A stretch of 64,000 nucleotides of DNA from an uncultured Nocardioidaceae bacterium (GTDB taxonomy: Bacteria > Actinomycetota > Actinomycetes > Propionibacteriales > Nocardioidaceae): NCBI GenBank assembly GCA_902805845.1, contig CADCUI010000020.1:1-64000 (forward strand), given 5' to 3'. The notes beneath the pieces were generated by a model that worked only from the letters and a program-made list of their open reading frames with translations, did no database searches and was not told the DNA's origin. Shown in pieces: positions 45,591-57,975 of this stretch. The translations under genes and the position numbers were made by a program. Position 1 is the stretch's first letter, and the number at the start of each line of letters is the position of its first letter.

Positions 45591-46295
45591 ATGCCACGAA
45601 GAGCAGTACTCGCCGCCGTCATGGGGGCCGCCGCACTGGCGGTCACCGGCGTCGCCACCGCCCCCGCGACCGCCGGCCCCGGCGGAGGCGAGCAGGAAGC
45701 AAACGCCGCCGGTGCCACCTGTCAGGTGCTCCGTTACGAGACCTCGCAGGGCCGGTACCGCGCCGGCTACGACAACCAGGGCACCGCCTACGTCGCCATC
45801 GAGCCGCCCTTCGGCTACGGGACCGGTGACAACTACGGGGTCGGCTTCGAGTGGGAGGCCCCCTACGAGAACCGGAACTGGTTCACCTTCCGGCTCGGCG
45901 GACTGACGGCCGGATCGGTCACCAAGGCCGAGCTCGTGATCCAGAACTACACCGGTGGCTACGGGCCCGGAGGCAGCTACCGGCTCCGGCAGGTGACGAC
46001 TGCTCCGGGTGCGCTGAACAAGCACACCGCTCCCGCCGACGACGTCTACGACGACCTCGGCGACGGGCCGGTCTACGGGTCCGCGTGGGTGACCCAGGCT
46101 TCGATGTCGAGCCAGGCGGTGACCCGGGTCCCGTTGAACGCCAAGGGCGTGGCGGCGGTCAACGCCGCCGCCGGCCGGGCGTTCTCGCTGGGCGGCGACC
46201 TCTCGCACCCGGACCCGGATGTGTTGTCGTCGCTGTTGTGGAGCAACAGCAGCGGGGCCGGGGTCCAGCGGCTCGTGGTCACCAGCTGCAGCTGA
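45591..46295 (+). CDS. Secreted protein of unknown function, beta-sandwich-like
   Basis: 234 residues. Signal peptide (MPRRAVLAAVMGAAALAVTGVATAPATAG). Mature part is rich in Gly, Tyr and Thr with strand-like stretches: NWFTFRLGGLTAGSVTKAELVI, RVPLNAKGVAAVNAAAGRAFSLGGDL and a final WSNSSGAGVQRLVV. The 'TSATL...LNAxxVAAINAAxGxxFxLGG' style recalls extracellular jelly-roll domains known from bacterial surface and PEP-CTERM proteins (memory-based, weak). Two Cys may pair. AGGAGGAG ribosome site 9 nt before the second ATG; the first ATG (45585) is too close. Function not known. Confidence 0.68.
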   Translation: MPRRAVLAAVMGAAALAVTGVATAPATAGPGGGEQEANAAGATCQVLRYETSQGRYRAGYDNQGTAYVAIEPPFGYGTGDNYGVGFEWEAPYENRNWFTFRLGGLTAGSVTKAELVIQNYTGGYGPGGSYRLRQVTTAPGALNKHTAPADDVYDDLGDGPVYGSAWVTQASMSSQAVTRVPLNAKGVAAVNAAAGRAFSLGGDLSHPDPDVLSSLLWSNSSGAGVQRLVVTSCS

Positions 46296-46314
46296 ACGGC
46301 TCACCACCGTCGGC

Positions 46315-47367
46315 TCAGCGGACGTCGTCCTCGTCGAAGGCGGCGAGGACGACGTCCGCGGCGGCCGTGGCGGGCAGACGGCCGGACAGCACCTGTGCCC
46401 GGACCTCGTCCCGTACGGCCGCCACGCCGGGTGAACGGCGTAGCCGCTCCTCGAGCTCGTCCCGGATCAGCGCCCAGGTGAAGTCGAGCTGCTGACGCGC
46501 TCGTCTGTCGGCCAGCCCGTCCGCACCCAGCGACTCCCGGTGCCGGAGCACGGCTTCCCACACCTCAGGAAGTCCTGCACCGGAGCGTCCCGAGCAGGTC
46601 AGCACCGGGGGCACCCAGCCCTTGCTGCCGCGGTGCACGAAGCCCAGGGCGCCGGCGAGCTCCTTCGCCGCCGCGGTGGTCTCGGTCTCACGATCGTCGG
46701 ACTTGTTGACCGCGATGACGTCGGAGATCTCGAGGATCCCCTTCTTGATTCCCTGCAGCTGGTCCCCCGTGCGCGCCAGGGTGAGGAACAGGAAGGTGTC
46801 CACCATCCCGGCGACGGTGACCTCCGACTGCCCGACACCCACGGTCTCCACCAGCACCACGTCGAAGCCGGCGGCCTCCAGGACCACCATCGCCTGCGAG
46901 GTCGCCTTCGCGACACCGCCGAGCGTCCCCGAGGACGGCGAGGCGCGGACGTACGCCGCGGGATCCGCGCTCAGCCGTGCCATCCGGGTCTTGTCCCCGA
47001 GCACCGACCCGCCGGTGCGCACCGACGACGGGTCGACGGCCAGCACCCCGACCCGGTGGCCCTGGCCGGTCAGCCGGGTCCCCAGCGACTCGATGAAGGT
47101 CGACTTGCCGACGCCCGGCACCCCGGAGACACCCACCCGGACCGCCGGCCGATCCCGTGGTGGTCTCGTCCCGCTCAGCTCGCCGACCAGCTCCCGGGCG
47201 GCGGCGCGGTGGTCGGCCCGCGAGGACTCGACGAGCGTGATGGCCCTCGAGATGGCCGCCCGCCCGCCCGATCGGACTCCCTCGATCAGCGCCGGGACGT
47301 CCACCGAGCGCCCGTCCTCGGCCGGATCTCCTCGGCCCTTCGACCCCGCCGGCCCCGGCGACCCCAC
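46315..47367 (-). CDS. meaB: Methylmalonyl-CoA mutase-associated GTPase MeaB
   Basis: 350 residues, G3E/SIMIBI GTPase. Walker A GVSGVPGVGKST, VLAVDPSSVRTGGSVLGDKTRM, and a VETVGVGQSEVTV switch region, all diagnostic. Protects and gates B12 cofactor loading of methylmalonyl-CoA mutase. GTG start 1 nt after the mutB stop, consistent with a mutA-mutB-meaB operon. Confidence 0.95.
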   Translation of the reverse strand: MGSPGPAGSKGRGDPAEDGRSVDVPALIEGVRSGGRAAISRAITLVESSRADHRAAARELVGELSGTRPPRDRPAVRVGVSGVPGVGKSTFIESLGTRLTGQGHRVGVLAVDPSSVRTGGSVLGDKTRMARLSADPAAYVRASPSSGTLGGVAKATSQAMVVLEAAGFDVVLVETVGVGQSEVTVAGMVDTFLFLTLARTGDQLQGIKKGILEISDVIAVNKSDDRETETTAAAKELAGALGFVHRGSKGWVPPVLTCSGRSGAGLPEVWEAVLRHRESLGADGLADRRARQQLDFTWALIRDELEERLRRSPGVAAVRDEVRAQVLSGRLPATAAADVVLAAFDEDDVR

Positions 47368-47368
47368 C

Positions 47369-49540
47369 TCAGTGACCGAGCTGCTTCGACAGCTTCTCGA
47401 GCAGCCCGAGCGCGGCTTCCGCGATCACCGTGCCGGGAGGGAACACCGCTGCGGCACCCATGTCCAGCAGCGTCGGCACGTCGTCAGGAGGGATGACGCC
47501 GCCGACGACCACCATGACGTCCTCGCGTCCGAGGTCGGCGAGCGCCTTGCGCAGGGCCGGCACCAGCGTCAGGTGGCCGGCCGTCAGCGAGTTCACCCCG
47601 ACGATGTGGACGTCGGCGTCGACCGCCTGCTGGGCGACCTCCTCGGGCGTGGAGAACAGCGGGCCGACGTCGACGTCGAAGCCCAGGTCGGCGAAGGCGG
47701 TGACGACGACCTTCTGCCCCCGGTCGTGACCGTCCTGCCCCATCTTCGCCACCAGGATGCGGGGGCGCCGGCCCTCGTCCTCCTGGAAGCGGGCGGTCGC
47801 GTCGAGCACGGACTCGACCAGGGCGTCACCACCGGGGCCGAAGCCGGACTTGTACACCCCGGAGATCGTACGGATGACGGCCTGGTGGCGCCCCCAGACC
47901 TTCTCCAGCGCCTCGGAGATCTCCCCCGCCGTCGCCTTGGCGCGCGCCGCATCGACGGCCAGCGCGAGCAGGTTGGTCTCCATGGAGCTGTCGTTGCCGC
48001 CGTGCTCGGCGGCGTCGCTCAGCGCGGCCAGGGAGCGGCGTACGGCGTCGGGGTCACGCTCGGCGCGCAGCCGCTCGAGCTTGGCGACCTGGGCGGCGTG
48101 GACGGCGGCGTTGTCGACCCGGAGGACATCGAGCCGGTCCTCCTCCGCGGGCCGGTAGGTGTTCACCCCGATCACCTTCTGCACCCCGGAGTCGATGCGG
48201 GCCTGGGTGCGGGCCGCGGCCTCCTCGATGCGCAGCTTGGGAATCCCCGCCTCGATCGCCTTCGCCATCCCACCGGCCGCCTCGGCCTCCTGGATGTGGG
48301 CCCACGCCTTCTCGGCCAGGTCCTGCGTCAGCCGCTCGACGTAGTAGGAGCCGCCCCAGGGGTCGATGACGCCGGTCGTCCCGGACTCCTGCTGCAGCAG
48401 GAGCTGGGTGTTGCGGGCGATCCTGGCCGAGAAGTCGGTGGGGAGCGCGATCGCCTCGTCGAGGGCGTTGGTGTGCAGGGACTGGGTGTGGCCCTGGGTC
48501 GCGGCCATCGCCTCGATGCAGGTGCGGACCGCGTTGTTGAAGACGTCCTGCGCGGTCAGCGACCACCCGGAGGTCTGGCTGTGCGTGCGCAGCGACAGGG
48601 ACTTCGGGTTCGCCGGCTCGAAGTCGGCCACCAGCCGCGCCCACAGTGCCCGGGCCGCACGCAGCTTGGCGACCTCCATGAAGAAGTTCATGCCGGTCGC
48701 CCAGAAGAAGCTCAGCCGCGGCGCGAACCCGTCGATGTCGAGTCCCGCGTCGAGTCCGGCCCGGAGGTACTCCACGCCGTCGGCCAGCGTGTACGCGAGC
48801 TCGAGGTCGGCGGTCGCACCGGCCTCCTGCATGTGGTACCCGGAGATGGAGATCGAGTTGAACCGGGGCATGCGCGCCGCGGTGAACGCGAAGATGTCCG
48901 AGACGATCCGCATGCTCGGCAACGGCGGGTAGATGTAGGTGTTGCGGACCATGAACTCCTTGAGGATGTCGTTCTGGATGGTCCCGGTGAGCTTCTCCGG
49001 CTCCACCCCCTGCTCCTCGGCCGCCACGATGTAGAGCGCCATGACCGGCAGCACCGCACCGTTCATCGTCATCGACACCGACATCTGGTCCAGCGGGATG
49101 CCGTCGAAGAGGGTGCGCGCGTCGTAGATCGAGTCGATCGCCACGCCGGCCATCCCGACGTCGCCGCGGACCCGCGGGTGGTCGGAGTCGTAGCCGCGGT
49201 GCGTCGCGAGGTCGAAGGCGACGCTCAGCCCCTTCTGGCCGGCGCGGAGGTTGCGGCGGTAGAACGCGTTGGACTCCTCGGCGGTGGAGAAGCCCGCGTA
49301 CTGGCGGATGGTCCACGGCTGCGTGGTGTACATCGTGGGGTAGGGGCCGCGGAGGAACGGGGCGAGTCCCGGGTAGGTGTTCGTGGCGTCGAGCCCCGCG
49401 AGGTCCTGCTCGGTGTAGAGCGGCTTGATGGGGATCCCCTCCGGCGACTGCCACGCCGCGCCGGCGTCCGCGGGAGCGGTGCCCGCTCTCCTGCCGCCGT
49501 CGTCGAGGGGCAGGTCGGCAAAGGACTCGGGAACCGTCAC
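47369..49540 (-). CDS. mutB: Methylmalonyl-CoA mutase large subunit (MutB)
   Basis: 723 residues. Adenosylcobalamin-dependent interconversion of (R)-methylmalonyl-CoA and succinyl-CoA. TIM-barrel part: [19 protein letters not shown] (substrate arm), [18 protein letters not shown] and [14 protein letters not shown]. Cobalamin-binding C-terminal domain (about 590-723) contains the [10 protein letters not shown] signature with the cobalt-ligating His and later [12 protein letters not shown] start overlapping the mutA stop (GTGA), so the long ORF in the track is not the real gene. Acts with MutA as alpha-beta dimer. Confidence 0.96.
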   Translation of the reverse strand: MTVPESFADLPLDDGGRRAGTAPADAGAAWQSPEGIPIKPLYTEQDLAGLDATNTYPGLAPFLRGPYPTMYTTQPWTIRQYAGFSTAEESNAFYRRNLRAGQKGLSVAFDLATHRGYDSDHPRVRGDVGMAGVAIDSIYDARTLFDGIPLDQMSVSMTMNGAVLPVMALYIVAAEEQGVEPEKLTGTIQNDILKEFMVRNTYIYPPLPSMRIVSDIFAFTAARMPRFNSISISGYHMQEAGATADLELAYTLADGVEYLRAGLDAGLDIDGFAPRLSFFWATGMNFFMEVAKLRAARALWARLVADFEPANPKSLSLRTHSQTSGWSLTAQDVFNNAVRTCIEAMAATQGHTQSLHTNALDEAIALPTDFSARIARNTQLLLQQESGTTGVIDPWGGSYYVERLTQDLAEKAWAHIQEAEAAGGMAKAIEAGIPKLRIEEAAARTQARIDSGVQKVIGVNTYRPAEEDRLDVLRVDNAAVHAAQVAKLERLRAERDPDAVRRSLAALSDAAEHGGNDSSMETNLLALAVDAARAKATAGEISEALEKVWGRHQAVIRTISGVYKSGFGPGGDALVESVLDATARFQEDEGRRPRILVAKMGQDGHDRGQKVVVTAFADLGFDVDVGPLFSTPEEVAQQAVDADVHIVGVNSLTAGHLTLVPALRKALADLGREDVMVVVGGVIPPDDVPTLLDMGAAAVFPPGTVIAEAALGLLEKLSKQLGH

Positions 49541-51369
49541 CTGGTCAGCTCCTCTCGGACGCGGGTGAGGAAGGCGAGGGCGTCGAGGCCCGCGGCGCAG
49601 CTGTCGTCGAGGAGGTGGGAAGGCACCGTCCTGTCGCCGGGCTTGCCGGCGAGGGCGACGTAGGCGGCCCCGGCCTCGCGCAGGGCGACGGCCAGGTCGG
49701 CACCCCGGTCGGCGTACGCCGCATCGGTGCCGGCGAGGCAGACGACCCGCTGACCGCCGTACGCCGCGAGCACGTCCCCGACCGTGGTCGTGGGACCGGC
49801 GACCACCGTGTCGACGCCGCCGGCGGCGAGCAGGTTCGCCGCGAAGCCCGCGCGGGCGGTGTGCTCGGCGGTCGCGCCGAGAGTTGCGAGGAAGACCGGC
49901 GCGGGGGCCGGGTCGTCCCTCATCAGCTCGAAGGCCCAGCCGTAGCGCCGCACCGCCGGCGCCTCTGCCGGCCACGGCCGACGCTCGGGAAGGACCTCCT
50001 CGAGGTTCGGGTACTCGCTGACCCCCGTGATGGGTCGGCGCCGCGTCGCGACCTGGCGCTGACGCGGCACGTCGGCCTGCTGCCGGACCCGGTCGAGGAG
50101 GCCGCCGCGCTCGGCGGTGACGGAGGCGAGCGCGCCGCCCTCGGCCTCGATCTCCTGGAACCGCGCCCAGGCGCTCGCGGCGAGGTCGTCGGTCAGCCGT
50201 TCGACGGCGTAGGAGCCGCCGGCCGGGTCGGTGACCCGCGCCACGTGGGCCTCGTGGATGAGCAGCGAGGAGGTGTTGCGGGCGATGCGCCGGCTGAACC
50301 CGTCCGGCAGGCCGACGGCCGTGTCGAAGGGGAGGACGGTGACCGACGTGGCGCCGCCGACCCCGGCGGCGAAGGCGGCGACCGTGCCGCGCAGCAGGTT
50401 GACCCACGGGTCGTACTTGGTGGTCATCGGGCGGCTGGTGACCGCGTGCTGCGCCTGCCCCGGGCTGTCGGCGCCGCCGGACAGCTCGAGGACCCGGTGC
50501 CAGAGGCGCCGGGCGGCCCTCAGCTTGGCGATCGACGTGAGCTGCTCGTCGGTCACGGCGTAGCGGAACTCCAGCAGCGCGGCGGCCGACGACACGTCCA
50601 TCCCCGCGCCGGTGAGCAGCCGCAGGTAGGTGGCGCCGACGGCCAACGAGTAGCCGAGCTCCTGCGCCTCGGTGGCGCCGAGGTCGTGCACCGCCGACCC
50701 GTCCACGCTCAACGCCATGGTGGCGTGCTGACCGGCCAGCTCGGCGAGCCGGGTGACGGCGCTGCGGACGTCGTCCTGCCCGGGCCCGGTCGACCCGCCC
50801 CGCACCCGAGCACCGATCGGGTCGCCTCCCAGGCTGGTCCCGGCGGCCGCGGTGGTGCCGCGGTCCTCCAGCACCGCGACGAACGCCTCCGCCGCGGCGA
50901 CCGGGTCGGCCGGGGCGTCGAGGACCACCGGCGCAAGGTCGACGTAGACCCCGTCCAGGACCTGCGCGAGGTCGGCGACCGCGACACAGCCGGGCCCCAG
51001 GCTCAGCCACAGGCTCGTGGCGCCGTTCTCGAGGTCGTCGAGCGCGGCCTCGGCAGCGAGCGTCGGGTCGGGGTCGGCGACGTGGGTGCGGATGTCCCAT
51101 CCCTCGTCGGGCCGTGACAGCGTCCTGCCGCGGGTGAAGGGCGCCTCCCCGGGGAGCCCCGTCGGTGCCGCCTCGGTGACGCTCTCCGGCGTGCCGAGCG
51201 GCGCGATGTCGATGCCGTCGAGAGTGGTCCGGGTGAGCTTCTGCCAGACCAGCGCGTCGGGGTCCCCGTCGGTCATCCTCCCGGACCTGCGGAGGACGTC
51301 GGCGGCCGCCTTCTCCCACGCTCCGCGCGAGTGCTCCTGACCACCGGCCAGCAGTGACAGGTGCTCCAT
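49537..51369 (-). CDS. mutA: Methylmalonyl-CoA mutase small subunit (MutA)
   Basis: 610 residues, structural homologue of MutB. It keeps the barrel ([22 protein letters not shown]) and a degenerate C-terminal cobalamin-like domain in which the DxHxxG signature is absent, as usual for the non-catalytic subunit. ATG follows TAGGCT by 8 nt. First gene of the mutase operon. Confidence 0.93.
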   Translation of the reverse strand: MEHLSLLAGGQEHSRGAWEKAAADVLRRSGRMTDGDPDALVWQKLTRTTLDGIDIAPLGTPESVTEAAPTGLPGEAPFTRGRTLSRPDEGWDIRTHVADPDPTLAAEAALDDLENGATSLWLSLGPGCVAVADLAQVLDGVYVDLAPVVLDAPADPVAAAEAFVAVLEDRGTTAAAGTSLGGDPIGARVRGGSTGPGQDDVRSAVTRLAELAGQHATMALSVDGSAVHDLGATEAQELGYSLAVGATYLRLLTGAGMDVSSAAALLEFRYAVTDEQLTSIAKLRAARRLWHRVLELSGGADSPGQAQHAVTSRPMTTKYDPWVNLLRGTVAAFAAGVGGATSVTVLPFDTAVGLPDGFSRRIARNTSSLLIHEAHVARVTDPAGGSYAVERLTDDLAASAWARFQEIEAEGGALASVTAERGGLLDRVRQQADVPRQRQVATRRRPITGVSEYPNLEEVLPERRPWPAEAPAVRRYGWAFELMRDDPAPAPVFLATLGATAEHTARAGFAANLLAAGGVDTVVAGPTTTVGDVLAAYGGQRVVCLAGTDAAYADRGADLAVALREAGAAYVALAGKPGDRTVPSHLLDDSCAAGLDALAFLTRVREELTR

Positions 51370-51377
51370 GGACGTCG

Positions 51378-51383
51378 AGCCTA
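51378..51383 (-). promoter_or_regulatory. Candidate -10 hexamer of mutA
   Basis: TAGGCT on the minus strand, 8 nt before the mutA ATG. No GGAGG-like ribosome site precedes the ATG in the remaining space. Confidence 0.45.
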
Positions 51384-51446
51384 GGAGGTGCCGCCTGCAC
51401 CGGCCACTGTCTGTGACCTGTGCAACCAGGCCTGCGGGCTCCGGCG

Positions 51447-53498
51447 TCATTCCGCGAGCGGCAGCAGGACCCCCTCCACCCATGACGGCATCTGGTCCGT
51501 CGCGTGCGCCGACGAGGGGTCCCCGGAGGCGCCGAGCGGCACCACCCAGCCGCTCCGGTCGAGCCCGGCCAGGTCCCACACGTAGCGGGCCACCGACCCC
51601 CGCACCGCCACCTCCCCGCCCGGGAGCCCGCCGGTGCAGCGCACGCAGTCGTTGTCGCCGGCCAACGGCGGCTCGACCTCGAGCCCGTGGCCCAGGGCGT
51701 GGGCGGGCGAGAACCGGTGCCGCCGGCCCCACCGGCGGCGAGGTCCGGCAGCCACCTCGCTGACCGCGTCCGCGAGGTGCCGGTCGAGGCCGGGCAGCAA
51801 TCGCCTTCCCCCCTCCGAGAGGAGGTTCCCCAAGCTGAGGAAGAGCTGGGGCGGCAGGGCGAACCAGGACTCGAACAAGGGGCCGTACGGCGACGCCTCG
51901 TCCAGCCGCTCGAGGGGAGGCACGGCCAGCAGGCGGGAGACCAGGTTGTCGCGGACGTCGACGTAGGCGGCTGCGGTGGTGCTGTCCGCGGCCATCCGCT
52001 GGTCCCAGCCGGCGATCTCGGCCTGCAGGTCGGCGGCCCGGCCGGTGAGCCCGTCGAGCGCGGTGACGGCAGCGACGAGGGCGGCCGGCTGCCCGGCCAG
52101 GTCGTCACGGTGGATCGCGGCGAAGTCGTCCCGCGTGAGGCCGCGCCGGTCCCGGAGCAGGGCCTCGATGCGGGTGCCGCGACCCGGTGGCGCGAACTCC
52201 ACGCCCACCCGGTCGAACGACTCGTCCATGCGGTGGTTGGCGGTCACCACGTGCCCGTCCGGGGGGACCGTGCGTCCCGGGAGGTCCGACACCCAGCCGG
52301 TCCAGGCGTGACCCGCGTCCCAGCCGGGCACCGGTCGCCACCGGTTCTCCTCGGGCCGTTCCGGCACCCGCCCGACCACCTGCTGCCGCACGTCGCCCGA
52401 GACGTCGGCGACCACGAGGTTGTTCACCGGCTCGACCCAGTGCCGCCGGAGCGTCGCCACGACGTCGTCGCTGCTCCGCGCGTGCAGCAACGGGAGCAGG
52501 CACTCGAAGCCGAGCTCGCCCAGCGCCCAGGACGGGCTGCGCAGGCTCAGGGTCTCCGGCTCCCCGGGCCCGCCCCAGAAGACCGGCCCCCGCGCGGTGA
52601 CGACGACCTCGACGCCCTCGGGGTCACCCCCGCGGACCTCCAGGCGCTCGACGGACCGGTCGGCGCACCGCCACCCGTCGGGACCCTCGGCCCAGACCTC
52701 GTCGCCGCGTCGCTCGAGCCGCTCGACGTAGACGTCCTGGTAGTCGGCCATCGCGTTCGTGATGCCCCAGGCCACCTGTCCGGCGGTCGCGAAGTGCTGC
52801 ACCCCCGGCACGCCGGGGAAGGTGAACCCGACCACGTCGAAGGCCGGCCCTTCGCCGGCTGCACCCGTGCTGGTCAGCCGCACCTGCTGGTAGACGTTCG
52901 GTGACTCGAAGGTCCGGTGGGGGTCACCCCCGACCATCGGGAGCCCCCCGTCCGCGCGCGCTGCGCCGACGGCCCAGCTGTTGCTGCCCGCCGTCCACAG
53001 CCCCTCGTGGTGGAAGAGCGGGGCCACCTCGGCGCCGACCACCCGGTCGAGGTGCCGGCGCCACAGCTTGCTCGGAAAGCTCGCGAAGAGGACGTGGGCC
53101 CCGGCGAAGACCGACAGCGGCGTCCACGGCTCCCAGGGGTCCGGCGTGTGGCCGAGCTCGGCGAGCTCGGCCACGTCGCCGAGCGAGGCGAGACCGTCGT
53201 TGACGCCCTCGACGTACGCCGCGACGAACGCGCGGGCCTCGGCCGACAGCGCGGCGAAGGCCCGGCGCCCCAGGTCGTCGAGGAGGACCCGGCGGGCGAA
53301 CCGGTCCCAGGGCAGCTCGGACGCACCCAGCACCGAGGCCGCTCTGCCTTCGGCCCGGAGCCGGCTGTGCTCGAGCTGCCAGGCACGGTCCTCGACCGCC
53401 GACCGGCCCTGCAGGAAGGCCACCTCGGTGTCCGAGCCGCCGACGACGTGGGGGATTCCCCACCTGTCGCGCCGGACGCCCGCTGCGGGTGGGCTCAC
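51447..53498 (-). CDS. Penicillin acylase family (Ntn-hydrolase) protein
   Basis: 683 residues. Alpha-chain start [34 protein letters not shown], linker, then [15 protein letters not shown], where the first Ser of the beta chain becomes the catalytic N-terminal residue after self-cleavage. PVNNLVVAD carries the oxyanion Asn and [10 protein letters not shown] follows. Members hydrolyse amide bonds (penicillin G, acyl-homoserine lactones and others). No signal peptide, so apparently cytoplasmic, whereas many relatives are secreted. GTG start overlapping the small membrane protein stop (GTGA); last gene of the trpS operon. Confidence 0.9.
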   Translation of the reverse strand: MSPPAAGVRRDRWGIPHVVGGSDTEVAFLQGRSAVEDRAWQLEHSRLRAEGRAASVLGASELPWDRFARRVLLDDLGRRAFAALSAEARAFVAAYVEGVNDGLASLGDVAELAELGHTPDPWEPWTPLSVFAGAHVLFASFPSKLWRRHLDRVVGAEVAPLFHHEGLWTAGSNSWAVGAARADGGLPMVGGDPHRTFESPNVYQQVRLTSTGAAGEGPAFDVVGFTFPGVPGVQHFATAGQVAWGITNAMADYQDVYVERLERRGDEVWAEGPDGWRCADRSVERLEVRGGDPEGVEVVVTARGPVFWGGPGEPETLSLRSPSWALGELGFECLLPLLHARSSDDVVATLRRHWVEPVNNLVVADVSGDVRQQVVGRVPERPEENRWRPVPGWDAGHAWTGWVSDLPGRTVPPDGHVVTANHRMDESFDRVGVEFAPPGRGTRIEALLRDRRGLTRDDFAAIHRDDLAGQPAALVAAVTALDGLTGRAADLQAEIAGWDQRMAADSTTAAAYVDVRDNLVSRLLAVPPLERLDEASPYGPLFESWFALPPQLFLSLGNLLSEGGRRLLPGLDRHLADAVSEVAAGPRRRWGRRHRFSPAHALGHGLEVEPPLAGDNDCVRCTGGLPGGEVAVRGSVARYVWDLAGLDRSGWVVPLGASGDPSSAHATDQMPSWVEGVLLPLAE

Positions 53499-53739
53499 CG
53501 ACCCGCGGCCACGGGCTGGTCCGCGGGCGCCTCGCGCCAGGCCCGGACCCCGAGCCACCCGAGGAAGGCGGCCACGCCGAGGTTCACCACGATGAGGACG
53601 AGATGGGCGACGTAGTAGCCGGCGGGGCGGGACTCCCCCGACGCGGCCGCCTCCGCGAGGTTGCGCGCGAAGTTGGCATAGCTGAGGACGTTCCAGGCTG
53701 CGATGAGGAGGAACAGGGTGGCGTGGCGGCGGGTGAGGG

Positions 53740-53743
<4 letters not shown>
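53495..53743 (-). CDS. Small two-span membrane protein (SCO4848 family)
   Basis: 82 residues with two hydrophobic segments (about 9-28 and 45-67) and a Tyr-rich turn (AGYYVAHLVLIVVN). The NFARNLAEA and HLVLIVVNLGVAAFLGWLG stretches match my recollection of the actinobacterial SCO4848 family. Function unknown. Four-base overlaps on both sides place it inside an operon. Confidence 0.72.
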
Positions 53744-55382
<1,639 letters not shown>

Positions 55383-56687
55383 TCAGACCGGCTCGGCCAC
55401 GGCGGGGGGCGGCGCCACGGTCACCCGCACCCTGCTCACGCGGCGACCTTCCACGGTCAGGACCGTGATCCGGTGGCCCTCGAGCTCCACCACGTCGCCC
55501 GGTCGCGGGATCCTGCCGAGCTGCGACATCAGGTAGCCGGCGACGGTCTCGTAGGGACCCTCGGGCAGCTCGATCCCGGTCTCGTCCTCGAAGTCGTCAC
55601 GGTTGAGCAGACCGTCCACCTCGACGTCACCGCTGAGGTGGCGGGTGGTCTCGCTCTCCTCGACGTCGTACTCGTCACGGATGTCCCCGACAAGCTCCTC
55701 GACGAGGTCCTCCATCGTGACGATGCCGGCGGTCCCGCCGTACTCGTCGGCCACCACGGCGAGATGGATGCCCTCGCGCCGCATGTCGGTGAGCGCCGAC
55801 AGCAGCGGCCTGGTCCACGGCAGCGTGAGGATGTCGCGCGCCATCTCCCCGACCCGCACCGACCGGTCCACCACGTCGGGGTCGAGCAGGTCGCGCACGT
55901 GCACGAAGCCGATCACGTCGTCCGCGGACGCGCGGATCACCGGGTAGCGCGAGTGGGGCTGCGAGATCGCCTGCCGGGACGCCTGGTGGACCGGCGCCGA
56001 CGCGTCGAGGAAGTCGACCTCGGTGCGCGGGACCATGACCTCGCGGATCTGCCGGTCACCGGCCTGGAAGACGTCCTCGAGGATCTGCCGCTCCTCGTCA
56101 CCGAGCGCCGAGTGCGATCCGACGATCTCCCGCAGCTCCTCGTCGCTCATCTGCTCCCGCTTCGCCTCCGGGTTGCCGCCGAGCAGCCGCACGACGAGGT
56201 TCGTGGACAACGACAGCAGCCAGATGACCGGCCGCGACAGCCGTGACATCCGGTCGATGAGCGGGCCGAGGCTGAGGGCGAAGCTCTCCGCCCGCTGCAG
56301 GGCCAGCCGTTTGGGGACCAGCTCCCCGAAGACCAGCGACACGTACGAGATCACCAGCGTCATCGCGATCAGCGCGGCGGTCTCGCTGGCGCTGGTGGAG
56401 AGGCCCAGCGGCTCGAGGTACGGCGCGAGGTCGTCGGCCAGGGTGGCCGCACCGAACGCCGCCGACAGGAACCCCGACAGCGTGACCCCCACCTGCACCG
56501 AGGCCAGGAACCGGTTCGGGTCCTGGTTGAGCCCGGCGACGATGCGGCCGCGCCTGCCCCGGTTGATGGCCAGGGACCTGGCCTGGCTGTCCCGCAGCGA
56601 GACCAGTGCGGTCTCCGCAGCGACGAAGACGCTGCCGATGAGGACGAAGAGCACGACGAGCCCGATCGAGGAGAGGGACCCGTTCAC
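55383..56687 (-). CDS. CNNM/CBS/CorC-type membrane protein (hemolysin family)
   Basis: 434 residues. CNNM (DUF21) transmembrane domain (about 1-190, with VFVAAETALVSLRDSQA and FGAATLADDLAPYL), a CBS-pair domain (about 205-335; VPRTEVDFLDAS, VVADEYGGTAGIVTMEDLVEELVG) and a C-terminal CorC_HlyC domain. Related proteins act in Mg2+/Co2+ homeostasis; the name hemolysin is historical. GTG start. Divergent from the double-GNAT gene. Confidence 0.92.
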   Translation of the reverse strand: MNGSLSSIGLVVLFVLIGSVFVAAETALVSLRDSQARSLAINRGRRGRIVAGLNQDPNRFLASVQVGVTLSGFLSAAFGAATLADDLAPYLEPLGLSTSASETAALIAMTLVISYVSLVFGELVPKRLALQRAESFALSLGPLIDRMSRLSRPVIWLLSLSTNLVVRLLGGNPEAKREQMSDEELREIVGSHSALGDEERQILEDVFQAGDRQIREVMVPRTEVDFLDASAPVHQASRQAISQPHSRYPVIRASADDVIGFVHVRDLLDPDVVDRSVRVGEMARDILTLPWTRPLLSALTDMRREGIHLAVVADEYGGTAGIVTMEDLVEELVGDIRDEYDVEESETTRHLSGDVEVDGLLNRDDFEDETGIELPEGPYETVAGYLMSQLGRIPRPGDVVELEGHRITVLTVEGRRVSRVRVTVAPPPAVAEPV

Positions 56688-56737
56688 GGCCGTCGCCCGG
56701 GTCTGTCGCCAGAATCCATGGCCTCAGGATAGGGAGC

Positions 56738-57925
56738 ATGAGGTTCCCGCAGGACGTTCCCACGATCAGCGACGACCACTCCACCTCGCCGGTACGGCTG
56801 CGCCCGCACCGGCGAGACGACGCGCAGGGCTCCCTCGAGCAGTGCCTGGACCCGCTGAGCCGGCAGTGGACGACGGTGCCGCTGACCTACACCCTCGACG
56901 ACGCCAAGCGCTTCGTCGGTCAGGCGATGCCGGGCGGCTGGCGCACCGAGACCGAGTGGGGGTTCGCGGTCGAGGCCGTCGACGACAGCGGCGTCCCGCG
57001 GTACGCCGGCACCGTGTCGCTGCGCGACGAGGGCGAGGCGCGGGCGGAGATCGCCTACGGATCCCACCCTTGGGTGCGTGGGCGTGGCGTGATGGAGCGC
57101 GCGCTGCGGCTGCTGCTCGGATGGGGGTTCGAGGAGCGCGGTCTCCAGACCGTCATCTGGTGGGCCAACAAGGGCAACTGGGCGTCCCGCAAGCTCGCCT
57201 GGCGGCTGGGCTTCGCCTTCGAGGGCACCCCGCGCCAGTGGCTCCCCCAACGCGGCGCGCTCCTCGACTCCTGGGTCGGGACACTGCTGGCCACCGACCA
57301 GCGGCAGCCGAGCGCACCGTGGTACGACGTGCCGCGACTGGTCGGTGACCGGGCGGCCCTGCGCCCGCTCCTGGCCTCGGACGCCGACCGCATCGTGGAG
57401 GGGTGCACCGACCCGGAGACGGCCAGGTGGCTCGGCCAGCTGCCGGACCCGTACACCGAGGCCGACGCCCTCTCCTACGTCGAGGGCCAGAAGGAGTCCG
57501 CCGCCCGGGGGGCGTCGGTCACGTGGGCGATCGTCGACCCGGTCACCGACGGCCTGGTCGGGATCGTCAACCTCTTCGACGTCCGGCCCGGGCTCGATGC
57601 CGAGCTCGGCTACTGGGTGCACCCCTCGGTACGCCGACGTGGGGTCGCCACCGAGGCCTGCCGACTCGCGATGCGGCACGCCTTCGTGGGCAGTGCCGAG
57701 GGCGGACTGGGGCTGGGTCGGGTCCGGGCGCTGGCCGCAGAGGAGAACGTGGCGTCCCAAGGGGTCCTGGAGAGGAGCGGACTCGCCCGTCAGGGCAGGG
57801 AACGGCGGCGGCTGCAGCTGCGGGGCGGTGTGCTCGGTGACGCCGCGATCTACGACATCTTGGCCCCGGAGTACCACTCACGGGCGGCCACAAAGAGCCG
57901 GTGCGGACGGGAGGCCGGCCACTAG
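56738..57925 (+). CDS. Protein with two tandem GNAT acetyltransferase domains
   Basis: 395 residues. First GNAT domain (about 10-180): [34 protein letters not shown] (acetyl-CoA P-loop, RGRG) and NKGNWASRKLAWRLGF. Second (about 195-380): AALRPLLASDADRIVEG, YWVHPSVRRRGVATEACRLAM and EENVASQGVLERSGL. Both P-loops look intact. Substrates could be small molecules or protein N-termini; unknown. Confidence 0.88.
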   Translation: MRFPQDVPTISDDHSTSPVRLRPHRRDDAQGSLEQCLDPLSRQWTTVPLTYTLDDAKRFVGQAMPGGWRTETEWGFAVEAVDDSGVPRYAGTVSLRDEGEARAEIAYGSHPWVRGRGVMERALRLLLGWGFEERGLQTVIWWANKGNWASRKLAWRLGFAFEGTPRQWLPQRGALLDSWVGTLLATDQRQPSAPWYDVPRLVGDRAALRPLLASDADRIVEGCTDPETARWLGQLPDPYTEADALSYVEGQKESAARGASVTWAIVDPVTDGLVGIVNLFDVRPGLDAELGYWVHPSVRRRGVATEACRLAMRHAFVGSAEGGLGLGRVRALAAEENVASQGVLERSGLARQGRERRRLQLRGGVLGDAAIYDILAPEYHSRAATKSRCGREAGH

Positions 57926-57975
57926 GGTCGTGCCGGGTCGCCGACCGGCGGGCCACGGCAGCAAGGGGCCCGCCC

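Noticed and set aside
49541-52108. N-terminal 850 residues of the 1579-aa ORF ahead of mutB
   Set aside because: Out-of-frame translation through mutA and the acylase gene; mutB starts at the GTG overlapping the mutA stop.
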